DNA of 11,085 nucleotides from an uncultured Porphyromonadaceae bacterium (lineage in GTDB: Bacteria > Bacteroidota > Bacteroidia > Bacteroidales > Muribaculaceae): the NCBI GenBank assembly GCA_902494595.1, contig CABUTY010000015.1:1-11085 (forward strand), given 5' to 3'. This document shows, in pieces, positions 5,223 to 11,085 of the stretch. A program made the translations under genes and the position numbers. Positions within the stretch are counted from its first letter, which is position 1. Every line of letters begins with the position of its first letter. The notes under the pieces were generated by a model. The model was not told the DNA's origin and did no database searches. It saw only the letters and a list, made by a program, of their open reading frames with translations.

Positions 5223-6578
5223 TCAGAACTTGAACTGTATACGGGCCTGTATTATGTTGACGTGCCGGTTGGGGGTGTAGGCGCTGGAGCGCGTGTCGGC
5301 ATAGTGCCATGCGAGTCGGCAAAGCATGTACTTGTTGATGTAATAGTTCAGGGTAACACTGTAGTCGTTGAAGATGCCGCCGTTGATGCCGGCCTTGTTG
5401 GCGTTGGTGTAGTTGTAGCCGAGCACGAGTTCGAGAGTCTTCGGTTTAGGAAGTGCGAGGCCGGCGTCGCCATGTGAATAGCTGTACTTGGAGTCGCCGA
5501 GAATCAGCGTGCGGAATAGTCCGTAGACTCCTTGAGCCTGATATGCCGGATTGCTGTTCTTGCGGGCGATGTTCATGAAGTAATACTGGCTTTCGAGGGC
5601 AAAGCGGTCATAGCTGAGGAGCAGCTCGGGAGTGAGCTTGAAGACACTGCGGGCATCGTCCACGGTGACACCTATGGCCTTTACCTTGGCCACACGTGTG
5701 GGGTAGTTGGCCGAATAGGTGAAGGAGCTCGTTGTCTGCTTTACGCCGTCAACCTCTACATCTTTCTTGAATGCCGACTGAATCCAGGGACTCACACCCA
5801 CCTGGACCACGGCACCCTCGCGGGCCAGCGGACGCCATACAAAGCGGCCGAGGGCACCGAAGCTGGTATGGCCGGTGGTAGCGGTGTTGTCGCCGCCAAG
5901 ACCTGTGCCCGTGATGCCGCTGACTCCCATGAAGAATTTGGGAAGGTCGAGCACGAACTGAATACCCAGATTGCGGCCCGTGGCGGCGAAGAAGTCATCG
6001 GATGTGGGTGCCTCTCCGCTCGGCTTGAAGGAGCTTGACGTTGCCGCGTTCAATCCATACTGATGCACGAAATAACCGCCGCGAAGCAGATTGTTGGTGC
6101 CCTTGAAGGTGTACTGGATAAAGATATCCTTCATCGAGAGCTTGCCGTAACCGAAGCCGATGTCGAGTTTGGCGATCCACTGACCATAGGAGGCCTTGCC
6201 GCCGATACGTATGTCGGGCACGGCCACACCCGGTGCGAAGCCATCCTTGCCCGGCGCATAATAGGCGGCGTCAAAAAGAATACGCCCTGCGGGCGAGAAC
6301 TTGAACTTGGGCTTGCCGTCGTCGTCACCGCTGCCGCCGGTCATTTCCCCCGACAGAAACCGGTCTATGTCGTTGAGAATCCTGGCTCCCTTCGACTGTT
6401 TGCGTACGGCGGTATCGTCGTTGCCGATCGCATCTGCAACTGTTGTCACAGCCGACTCGGCGACGACCGACGTTTCAGTGGTTACAGCTTCTCCGGCAGT
6501 TCCTTCCTCCGGCACTGTCTCTGCGTACAGGGTGGCGCTCATGGCCAGCAGTGATACGGTTATGAATAGTTTCTTCAT
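5223..6578 (-). CDS. OprP/OprO-like (phosphate-selective type) outer-membrane porin
   Basis: A 451-residue outer-membrane beta-barrel. Residues 1-19 are a signal peptide (MKKLF, hydrophobic core, LYA before ET). Residues 20-90 are a Thr/Ala/Glu-rich low-complexity linker with a Gly/Asp stretch. From about 92 the chain alternates as in barrel strands and ends in Phe (QARIQFKF), the outer-membrane insertion signal. The segments GRILFDAAYY (98-107), WIAKLDIGFGYGKLSMKDIF (134-153) and NDYSVTLNYYINKYM (404-418) resemble the OprP/OprO porin family (Pfam phosphate-selective porin O and P). That family passes phosphate or polyphosphate in Pseudomonas; selectivity here is not shown. It is divergent from an exported acid phosphatase, which fits phosphate uptake. 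No clean TTTG-N20-TAnnTTTG promoter is visible upstream, so an activator may be needed. Confidence 0.82.
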   Translation of the reverse strand: MKKLFITVSLLAMSATLYAETVPEEGTAGEAVTTETSVVAESAVTTVADAIGNDDTAVRKQSKGARILNDIDRFLSGEMTGGSGDDDGKPKFKFSPAGRILFDAAYYAPGKDGFAPGVAVPDIRIGGKASYGQWIAKLDIGFGYGKLSMKDIFIQYTFKGTNNLLRGGYFVHQYGLNAATSSSFKPSGEAPTSDDFFAATGRNLGIQFVLDLPKFFMGVSGITGTGLGGDNTATTGHTSFGALGRFVWRPLAREGAVVQVGVSPWIQSAFKKDVEVDGVKQTTSSFTYSANYPTRVAKVKAIGVTVDDARSVFKLTPELLLSYDRFALESQYYFMNIARKNSNPAYQAQGVYGLFRTLILGDSKYSYSHGDAGLALPKPKTLELVLGYNYTNANKAGINGGIFNDYSVTLNYYINKYMLCRLAWHYADTRSSAYTPNRHVNIIQARIQFKF

Positions 6579-6771
6579 GGTATTTTGTTGTATTGACGTT
6601 TTAGCATTTCAAACAATGTTAACAAAGATTGGTTTATGACGGGGTATATGTTTAAAAACATTAAAATTTTATTGGGAATTGTTTAAGCAAAGTTGTCTAA
6701 GGTGTGTTATATTTTTAAGCGACGGGTCAAGTTGCGGAAATATAACAGATACAGATAAATAACCATAGGCT
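6579..6771. other. Divergent intergenic region, porin / acid phosphatase
   Basis: 193 AT-rich bases containing the regulatory regions of two divergent genes. On the + strand TATATTTT (6708-6715) is one base from the -7 consensus, with only TTTA at 6682-6685 (spacer 22) as a weak -33. On the - strand the best -7 match (6630-6623, AATCTTTG) also has one mismatch and no good partner. TTTAAGC, TCTAAGG and TTTAAGC motifs recur at 6682, 6696 and 6714, at irregular spacing. No small gene or strong hairpin was seen. Confidence 0.4.
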
Positions 6772-8067
6772 ATGAAGAACTTTACAAAGGCGGTGATGGT
6801 GACCGTGATGATAAGCTGCCTGCCGGGAGCATTCGCGCAGAAGCAGCGCAGTCCTGAATTCCAGAACAAGTACAAGCTGAAGGAGGCTGTAGTGCTCAGT
6901 CGTCATAACATACGGTCGCCTTTGAGCGACTCGAAGAGCGACCTTGGCCGGATGACGAGCGGCGAATGGACCAAGTGGACGGCACCGAAGAGCGAGCATA
7001 CCCTACGCGGCGGTGCTCTGGAGACCATGATGGGACAGTATTTCCGCAAATGGGCGGAGAATGCTGGGCTCTTCCCCGAGAATTACACACCCACGGCCGA
7101 CGACCTCAATGTGATAGCCAATTCCATGCAGCGCTGCATCGCCACGGCACGCTATTTCACTTCCGGCTTCATGCCTACGGGCGATGTCGTGGTAAACCAC
7201 CGCTATCTTCCCTCCAAGATGGATCCCCTCTTCAATCCGCAGCTCACCAAAGTGAGTCCGGCGTTCCGTGAGGCTGCCCTGAAAGAGGTTAATGCACTCG
7301 GTGGCAAGAAAGGACTGCGTGGCGTCAACGAACAGCTGGCCCCCGACTATGACTTCATGATGGAAGTGCTCGACGTAAAGAACTCTCCTATGGGCAGGAG
7401 CAACGACCCCAAGCTACAGGGACTCTCCAATTATGACACCGAGATAGTGCTGGAGCCTTTCCAGGAGCCTCATTTCAAGTCGGGGTCGGCATTGAAGGAA
7501 CTCAACAGCGCCAGCGACGCCTTCATCCTGCAGTATTATGAGGAACCCGACAGCGTCAAGGCGGCCTTCGGTAGGAAGTTGAGCCGCAAGGACTGGGAAC
7601 GTCTCGCTCATGTCAAGGATGTATATCAGGATGTGCTGTTCACGACCCCGATGATAGCCGCCAATGTGGCGCGTCCCCTGGTGCAGTATATGTACGACGA
7701 GCTCCGCTCGCCCGACCGTAAGTTCACATTCCTGGTAGGTCACGACAGCAACCTGTCGAGTGTGGCCACGGCTCTCGGCGTCGAAGAGTATGAGCTTCCC
7801 AACGCCATAGAGAAGAAGACGCCTATCGGCAGCAAAATCGTGGTGGAGAAGTTCATCGGCGCCGACGGCCAGGAATATGGCGACATAAACATCGTATACC
7901 AGAATGTCGACCAGTTGCGCAACATGACGCTTCTCGACCTCGACAATCCGCCGGAGATATATCCTCTGAGCATCAAGGGGCTTGAACGCAACGCCGACGG
8001 CCTGTATAAGATGGCCGACCTCATGGCCCGCTTCGAGAATGCCCTGCGTGCATACGACGCCCTGTAG
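6772..8067 (+). CDS. Exported histidine acid phosphatase, glucose-1-phosphatase (Agp)-like
   Basis: A two-domain histidine phosphatase of 431 residues that removes phosphate from small phosphate esters through a phosphohistidine. The nucleophile motif is RHNIRSP (Arg44, His45, Arg48). The catalytic HD pair is His324-Asp325 in VGHDSN. Several stretches follow E. coli glucose-1-phosphatase Agp closely: RHN instead of the commoner RHG, the GGALETMMGQYFRKW segment (80-94), NSMQRCIATA (117-126) and TPIGSKIV (350-357). Agp releases phosphate from glucose 1-phosphate and slowly from phytate, so sugar phosphates or inositol phosphates are likely substrates. Residues 1-22 form a signal peptide (AFA before QKQ), placing it in the periplasm or outside. 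Cys16 in MISC is a weak lipobox alternative. The divergent OprP-like porin suggests a phosphate-supply role. The exact substrate is not readable from sequence. Confidence 0.9.
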   Translation: MKNFTKAVMVTVMISCLPGAFAQKQRSPEFQNKYKLKEAVVLSRHNIRSPLSDSKSDLGRMTSGEWTKWTAPKSEHTLRGGALETMMGQYFRKWAENAGLFPENYTPTADDLNVIANSMQRCIATARYFTSGFMPTGDVVVNHRYLPSKMDPLFNPQLTKVSPAFREAALKEVNALGGKKGLRGVNEQLAPDYDFMMEVLDVKNSPMGRSNDPKLQGLSNYDTEIVLEPFQEPHFKSGSALKELNSASDAFILQYYEEPDSVKAAFGRKLSRKDWERLAHVKDVYQDVLFTTPMIAANVARPLVQYMYDELRSPDRKFTFLVGHDSNLSSVATALGVEEYELPNAIEKKTPIGSKIVVEKFIGADGQEYGDINIVYQNVDQLRNMTLLDLDNPPEIYPLSIKGLERNADGLYKMADLMARFENALRAYDAL

Positions 8068-8108
8068 GCTTCCGCTTCCTCGGCATTAAGCTCAAATATG
8101 AATATTTT

Positions 8109-8140
8109 TTTGAATATCCGAAGAATTATTGATATATTTG
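8109..8140 (+). promoter_or_regulatory. Bacteroidetes-type promoter of deoC
   Basis: TTTG (8109-8112), a 20-base spacer and TATATTTG (8133-8140) match the consensus exactly. The predicted start near 8145 gives a leader of about 99 bases. deoC therefore need not depend on read-through from the phosphatase gene. Confidence 0.8.
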
Positions 8141-8147
8141 CAGACTA

Positions 8148-8201
8148 ATGTCTGACGTCATCAGGTCGGGCCTCCCGTTATGGAATGCCCGGCCTTTATA
8201 G
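8148..8201 (+). CDS. Candidate 17-residue leader peptide before deoC
   Basis: ATG 8148 lies only about three bases from the predicted transcription start, so it would be nearly leaderless. It opens the frame MSDVIRSGLPLWNARPL and ends at TAG 8199-8201, 42 bases before deoC. The frame contains the whole leader hairpin, so translating ribosomes would unfold it. It may be a chance frame; no family is recognised. Confidence 0.2.
   Translation: MSDVIRSGLPLWNARPL
8163..8195 (+). promoter_or_regulatory. GC-rich hairpin in the deoC leader
   Basis: AGGTCGGGC (8163-8171) pairs with GCCCGGCCT (8187-8195), nine pairs including one G-U, around a 15-base loop. The following TTTATAGG has too few T for a standard terminator, so a stabilising or translation-linked role is likelier than plain attenuation. 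Confidence 0.45.
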
Positions 8202-8243
8202 GCAGATAAATAATACCAAAGAAACACTTGTAAACCCGAAGTT

Positions 8244-9122
8244 ATGGACAGATACGAACAGGCTATAAAATCGAGCAATGTCGTGGAAGACGATGCCGTT
8301 GTGGCATCGGAAGTGGCCAAAATCATAGAGAAGGCATCGCAGTATGCCTCGCCCGAAGTATATAAATTCCTATTCAATTCCATTGACCTCACCACGCTGA
8401 GCTCGGAAGACTCGGAGCGCAGTGTGGCCAAGTTCACCAACCGTGTCAACGACTTTGACGCCGACTATCCACAATATGGACATGTGGCGGCCATATGCGT
8501 TTATTCCAATTTCGCGGAAGTTGTCAAGGACCATCTCGACGTAGAGGGAGTAGACGTGTGTGTTGTTGCCGGGTGTTTCCCGTCGAGCCAGACGTTCACG
8601 GCGGTAAAGGTAGCCGATGTGGCGTTGGCCGTGGAGGCCGGTGCTCAGGAGGTCGACGTGGTGCTCCCGTTAGGGATGTTCCGCGACGGCAATTATGAAG
8701 AGCTGTGCGACGAGCTCATAGAGTTGCGTCATACGGCACGCAATGCCCGGCTGAAGGTGATTCTTGAGACGGGGTGCCTCAAGACTGCCGCCGCCATAAA
8801 GGCCGCCTCGATACTTGCCATGTACTGCGAGGCCGATTTCATCAAGACCTCCACAGGCAAGATATACCCCGGTGCCAGCCATGAGGCATGCTATGTGATG
8901 TGCCAATGCATCAAGGAATATTACGAGCGTACCGGACGCAAGGTGGGCTTCAAGGCTGCCGGCGGTGTCCGCTCCACTGAAGATGCCCTCGCCTATTACG
9001 CCATCGTCCGCGAAGTGCTCGGCGAAGAGTGGCTCAATACCGACCTCTTCCGTCTCGGTGCCTCAAGTCTGGCAAATGCCGTGCTCTCCTCGCTCGAAGG
9101 CTCCGATACAAAATACTTCTGA
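8244..9122 (+). CDS. deoC: Deoxyribose-phosphate aldolase
   Basis: DeoC is a class I aldolase that splits 2-deoxyribose 5-phosphate into glyceraldehyde 3-phosphate and acetaldehyde in deoxynucleoside breakdown in the cytoplasm. The 292 residues contain the expected TIM-barrel signatures: IDLTTL (47-52), Asp138 in EVDVV, the Schiff-base Lys201 in FIKTSTG and the helper Lys237 in GFKAAGGVR. These match E. coli Asp102, Lys167 and Lys201. An N-terminal helical extension of about 40 residues is usual in Bacteroidetes members. It ends in an aromatic tail (KYF), in line with the C-terminal Tyr used in catalysis by E. coli DeoC. Its own promoter and a structured leader lie upstream. An exported EEP enzyme starts 59 bases downstream with no promoter or terminator between, so co-transcription is likely. 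Confidence 0.95.
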   Translation: MDRYEQAIKSSNVVEDDAVVASEVAKIIEKASQYASPEVYKFLFNSIDLTTLSSEDSERSVAKFTNRVNDFDADYPQYGHVAAICVYSNFAEVVKDHLDVEGVDVCVVAGCFPSSQTFTAVKVADVALAVEAGAQEVDVVLPLGMFRDGNYEELCDELIELRHTARNARLKVILETGCLKTAAAIKAASILAMYCEADFIKTSTGKIYPGASHEACYVMCQCIKEYYERTGRKVGFKAAGGVRSTEDALAYYAIVREVLGEEWLNTDLFRLGASSLANAVLSSLEGSDTKYF

Positions 9123-9181
9123 CAAGCCGATTGACTGGTCGGAATCATCAGTTGCTCATATAGACAACAAAAGCAGATACC

Positions 9182-10234
9182 ATGAGAAGGATACATATAG
9201 CGTTGACACTGGCGGTGTTGCTGCTGGGTGCGGCCATGGCCGGCGCGCAGAAAAAGGCCGCCGTCTACGGCGTGGCTTTCTATAACCTCGAGAACCTCTT
9301 CGACACCATCAACAACAACGGCAAGTACGACCTCGAGTTCAGCCCCTCCGGCTCTTATCGCTGGGATGGCAAGAAATACTGGCAGAAGATACGCAACATC
9401 GGCTACAGCATCTCGCAGATGACCACGCGCACCACTCCCGACGGACCCGCCATAATAGGCGTGAGCGAAATCGAGAACAAGACGGTGCTCGACGACCTCG
9501 TGAAGGATTCGCAGATAGCGGGCCGCGACTATCGCGTGATACATCACGATAGCCCCGACCGCCGCGGCGTGGATGTGGGGCTCCTCTACAACCCCAAGTT
9601 CTTCCGCCCCCTGACGGTCACCAACCATACGCTGGTAGTGGATTCGCTGCCATATTTCAAGACCCGCGACCAGATGTGCGTGATGGGTCTTCTGGGCAAC
9701 AGCAAGGTGGGCTACAGCCGCATCGCGGTAATCGTGAATCACTGGCCGTCGCGCCGCGGCGGCGAGAAACAGAGCAGCTGGCTCCGCGAGGCCGCTGCAA
9801 AACTCACTCGCCAAATCACCGACTCCCTATACAAAGTTGACCCCAATATGGGTGTGATTGTGATGGGCGACCTCAACGACGACCCCTACAACAAGTCGGT
9901 GGCCGAGGTGCTCGGCGCTGTCAAAGATGCCGGTAAGACTCTCCCCGGTGGATTCTTCAACCCCTTCTGGGAAAAACTCGACAAAGGTATCGGCTCATAC
10001 ATCTACCGCGGCTCATGGGACCTCTTTGACCAGATTATCGTCAACAAGAACATTGTCGACGGTGCCTGCGGCGTCAAGTTCCATAACGCCGAAGTCCTCA
10101 ACAAGCCTTTCCTCATCCAGCAGGAAGGCCAGTACAAGGGCTACCCCAAGCGCACCTTCTCATCAGGCGCCTGGAACAACGGTTATTCCGACCACCTTCC
10201 CACAGAAATATTTCTAATCCACGAAATTCAATAA
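9182..10234 (+). CDS. Exported endonuclease/exonuclease/phosphatase-family enzyme
   Basis: A metal-dependent phosphoesterase of the EEP (DNase I-like) superfamily, 350 residues. The motifs appear in order: Asn35 (FYNLENLFD), Glu96 (VSEIEN), His187 (VNHWPSR), Asp230 and Asn232 (MGDLNDDP), Asp283 (LFDQI) and the closing Ser336-Asp337-His338. This matches a complete active site. Residues 1-22 form a signal peptide (RR, hydrophobic core, AGA before QKK), so it acts outside the cytoplasm. The superfamily includes nucleases, sphingomyelinases and inositol phosphatases, and the substrate cannot be read from these motifs. The stretch LPGGFFNPFW (254-263) resembles other uncharacterised Bacteroidetes members. 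It lies between deoC and a TonB-dependent receptor gene that begins 9 bases after its stop, so the two are almost certainly translated from one message. Confidence 0.88.
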   Translation: MRRIHIALTLAVLLLGAAMAGAQKKAAVYGVAFYNLENLFDTINNNGKYDLEFSPSGSYRWDGKKYWQKIRNIGYSISQMTTRTTPDGPAIIGVSEIENKTVLDDLVKDSQIAGRDYRVIHHDSPDRRGVDVGLLYNPKFFRPLTVTNHTLVVDSLPYFKTRDQMCVMGLLGNSKVGYSRIAVIVNHWPSRRGGEKQSSWLREAAAKLTRQITDSLYKVDPNMGVIVMGDLNDDPYNKSVAEVLGAVKDAGKTLPGGFFNPFWEKLDKGIGSYIYRGSWDLFDQIIVNKNIVDGACGVKFHNAEVLNKPFLIQQEGQYKGYPKRTFSSGAWNNGYSDHLPTEIFLIHEIQ

Positions 10235-10243
10235 AAAACAATA

Positions 10244-11085
10244 ATGCGAACGAAACTGATACTTCTGCTGCTGCTTGTGCTGTGGATACCATGCATGGCA
10301 GCCACCGGAGTCAAGGGAACGCTGACAGACGCACGCACGGGAGCGCCGGTAAGCAATGCCAACATATTGCTGCGCGACCAGGCCATCTTCGTGACGAGCG
10401 GTTCCGACGGCGTCTTCACCATCTCCAACGCCCAGCAGGGCAAGGATGTGCTCGAAATCATCGCCTCCGGCTATAACGACACGTATATAGATGTCGACAT
10501 CGTGGCCGGTATGATGAAGAATCTCGGCGACATAAAGCTCGACCCCTCCGGATTCGACGCCCCCAAGCTTGATTCCGACGACTATCTCTTCAACGAGGAG
10601 GACATCCTCGACGACGAAGGTCTGAGCCAGAATGTGGGAACAATCCAGGGAGCCACCGACGACATTTATTACCAGGCTGCCAACTACAAGTTCTCCACGA
10701 TGCGATTCCGTCTACGCGGTTATGAGCAGAACTGGCAGGCCGGCTACGTTAACGGCTTCAACTTCAACGACGCCATGCGCGGCCGCTTCAACTATTCGCA
10801 GTTCGGCGGCATGACGTCATCCGCATTCCGCAACAAGACCACCGACATAGGTCTCTCCGCCGCTTCTTACGGCTTCGGCGACATCGGCGGCTCCACAAAC
10901 ATGACCACCTATGCCTCCGAATATGCCCCCGGATGGAAAGGGAATCTGTCATATACCAACTCCAACTACATGCTCCGCGCCATGCTGCAGTATGCCACAG
11001 GTCTCACCAAGAATGGCTGGGCCTTCACGGCCTCCATCATCGGCAGATATGCGCCTCAGGGTATCGTGGAGGGTACATTCTACAA
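10244..11085 (+). CDS. TonB-dependent receptor, N-terminal part (runs off the window)
   Basis: The first 280 codons of an open frame with no stop before the window edge. Residues 1-20 are a signal peptide (RTK, long Leu run, CMA-A). Residues 21-100 are a carboxypeptidase-regulatory-like beta-sandwich (GVKGTLTDARTGAPVSNANI, then GSDGVFTI), standard in Bacteroidetes TonB-dependent transporters. An acidic linker with DSDDYLFNEEDILDDEG (109-125) follows. From about 128 there is a plug-like domain (FRLRGYEQNWQAGYVNGF, FGDIGGSTNM) leading into the first barrel strands (NLSYTNSNYML, AFTASIIGRY). Such proteins take up large or scarce ligands through the outer membrane using TonB energy. No SusD partner gene is in view. 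It shares a message with the exported EEP enzyme. The ligand is unknown. Confidence 0.85.
   Translation, partial: MRTKLILLLLLVLWIPCMAATGVKGTLTDARTGAPVSNANILLRDQAIFVTSGSDGVFTISNAQQGKDVLEIIASGYNDTYIDVDIVAGMMKNLGDIKLDPSGFDAPKLDSDDYLFNEEDILDDEGLSQNVGTIQGATDDIYYQAANYKFSTMRFRLRGYEQNWQAGYVNGFNFNDAMRGRFNYSQFGGMTSSAFRNKTTDIGLSAASYGFGDIGGSTNMTTYASEYAPGWKGNLSYTNSNYMLRAMLQYATGLTKNGWAFTASIIGRYAPQGIVEGTFY

Noticed and set aside
8093..8111. AT-rich hairpin (AAATATGAATATTT plus T run) as terminator of the phosphatase gene
   Set aside because: The stem is all A-T with a tiny loop, and its T run doubles as the deoC -33 region. It is too weak to call.
1..11085. CRISPR array, insertion sequence, prophage, toxin-antitoxin or defence genes
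   Set aside because: No spaced direct repeats, transposase, phage or defence motifs were found in any large frame. All long open frames are explained by the genes listed or their shadows.

Overview
The window reads as ordinary chromosome of a Bacteroidales bacterium. A gut lineage such as Muribaculaceae is plausible, but the genus is a guess. Four promoters have the exact Bacteroidetes layout TTTG-N20-TAnnTTTG. There is an OprP-type outer-membrane porin, a TonB-dependent receptor with a carboxypeptidase-regulatory-like N-terminus, a DUF4286-like gene beside ruvC, and A/G-rich rather than classical Shine-Dalgarno start regions. I see no insertion sequence, phage gene, integrase, CRISPR array or sign of recent transfer.

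Layout. Positions 1-147 hold two hairpin terminators, one for a + strand gene outside the window and one for the exported C1 (PepC/bleomycin-hydrolase-like) peptidase on the - strand (148-1362). A 329-base divergent region follows. It carries back-to-back promoters, an 11-bp tandem repeat, a small inverted repeat and a 35-codon upstream ORF that ends in an ATGA overlap with rnr (RNase R, 1692-3938). Next is a compact RNA unit: promoter, small SRP RNA (4004-4103), tRNA-Thr(TGT) starting on the very next base (4104-4177), and a strong terminator (4180-4221). A DUF4286-like gene and ruvC follow (4250-5212).

The second half is rich in envelope and phosphoester functions. An OprP-like porin (5223-6578, - strand, convergent with ruvC) is divergent from an exported Agp-type histidine acid phosphatase (6772-8067). 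Then come deoC with its own promoter and structured leader (8244-9122), an exported endonuclease/exonuclease/phosphatase-family enzyme (9182-10234), and the first 280 codons of a TonB-dependent receptor starting 9 bases later and running off the window (10244-11085).

Working together: rnr, SRP RNA, tRNA-Thr and ruvC are housekeeping genes for RNA turnover, protein targeting, translation and recombination. The right half can be read as a scavenging set: a porin for phosphate or anions, a periplasmic phosphatase, a secreted phosphodiesterase or nuclease with a TonB receptor, and DeoC to consume deoxyribose 5-phosphate. That link is an inference from gene order. I found no clearly new multi-gene system. 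The most unusual signals are the SRP RNA-tRNA abutment and the ATGA-coupled uORF in front of rnr.
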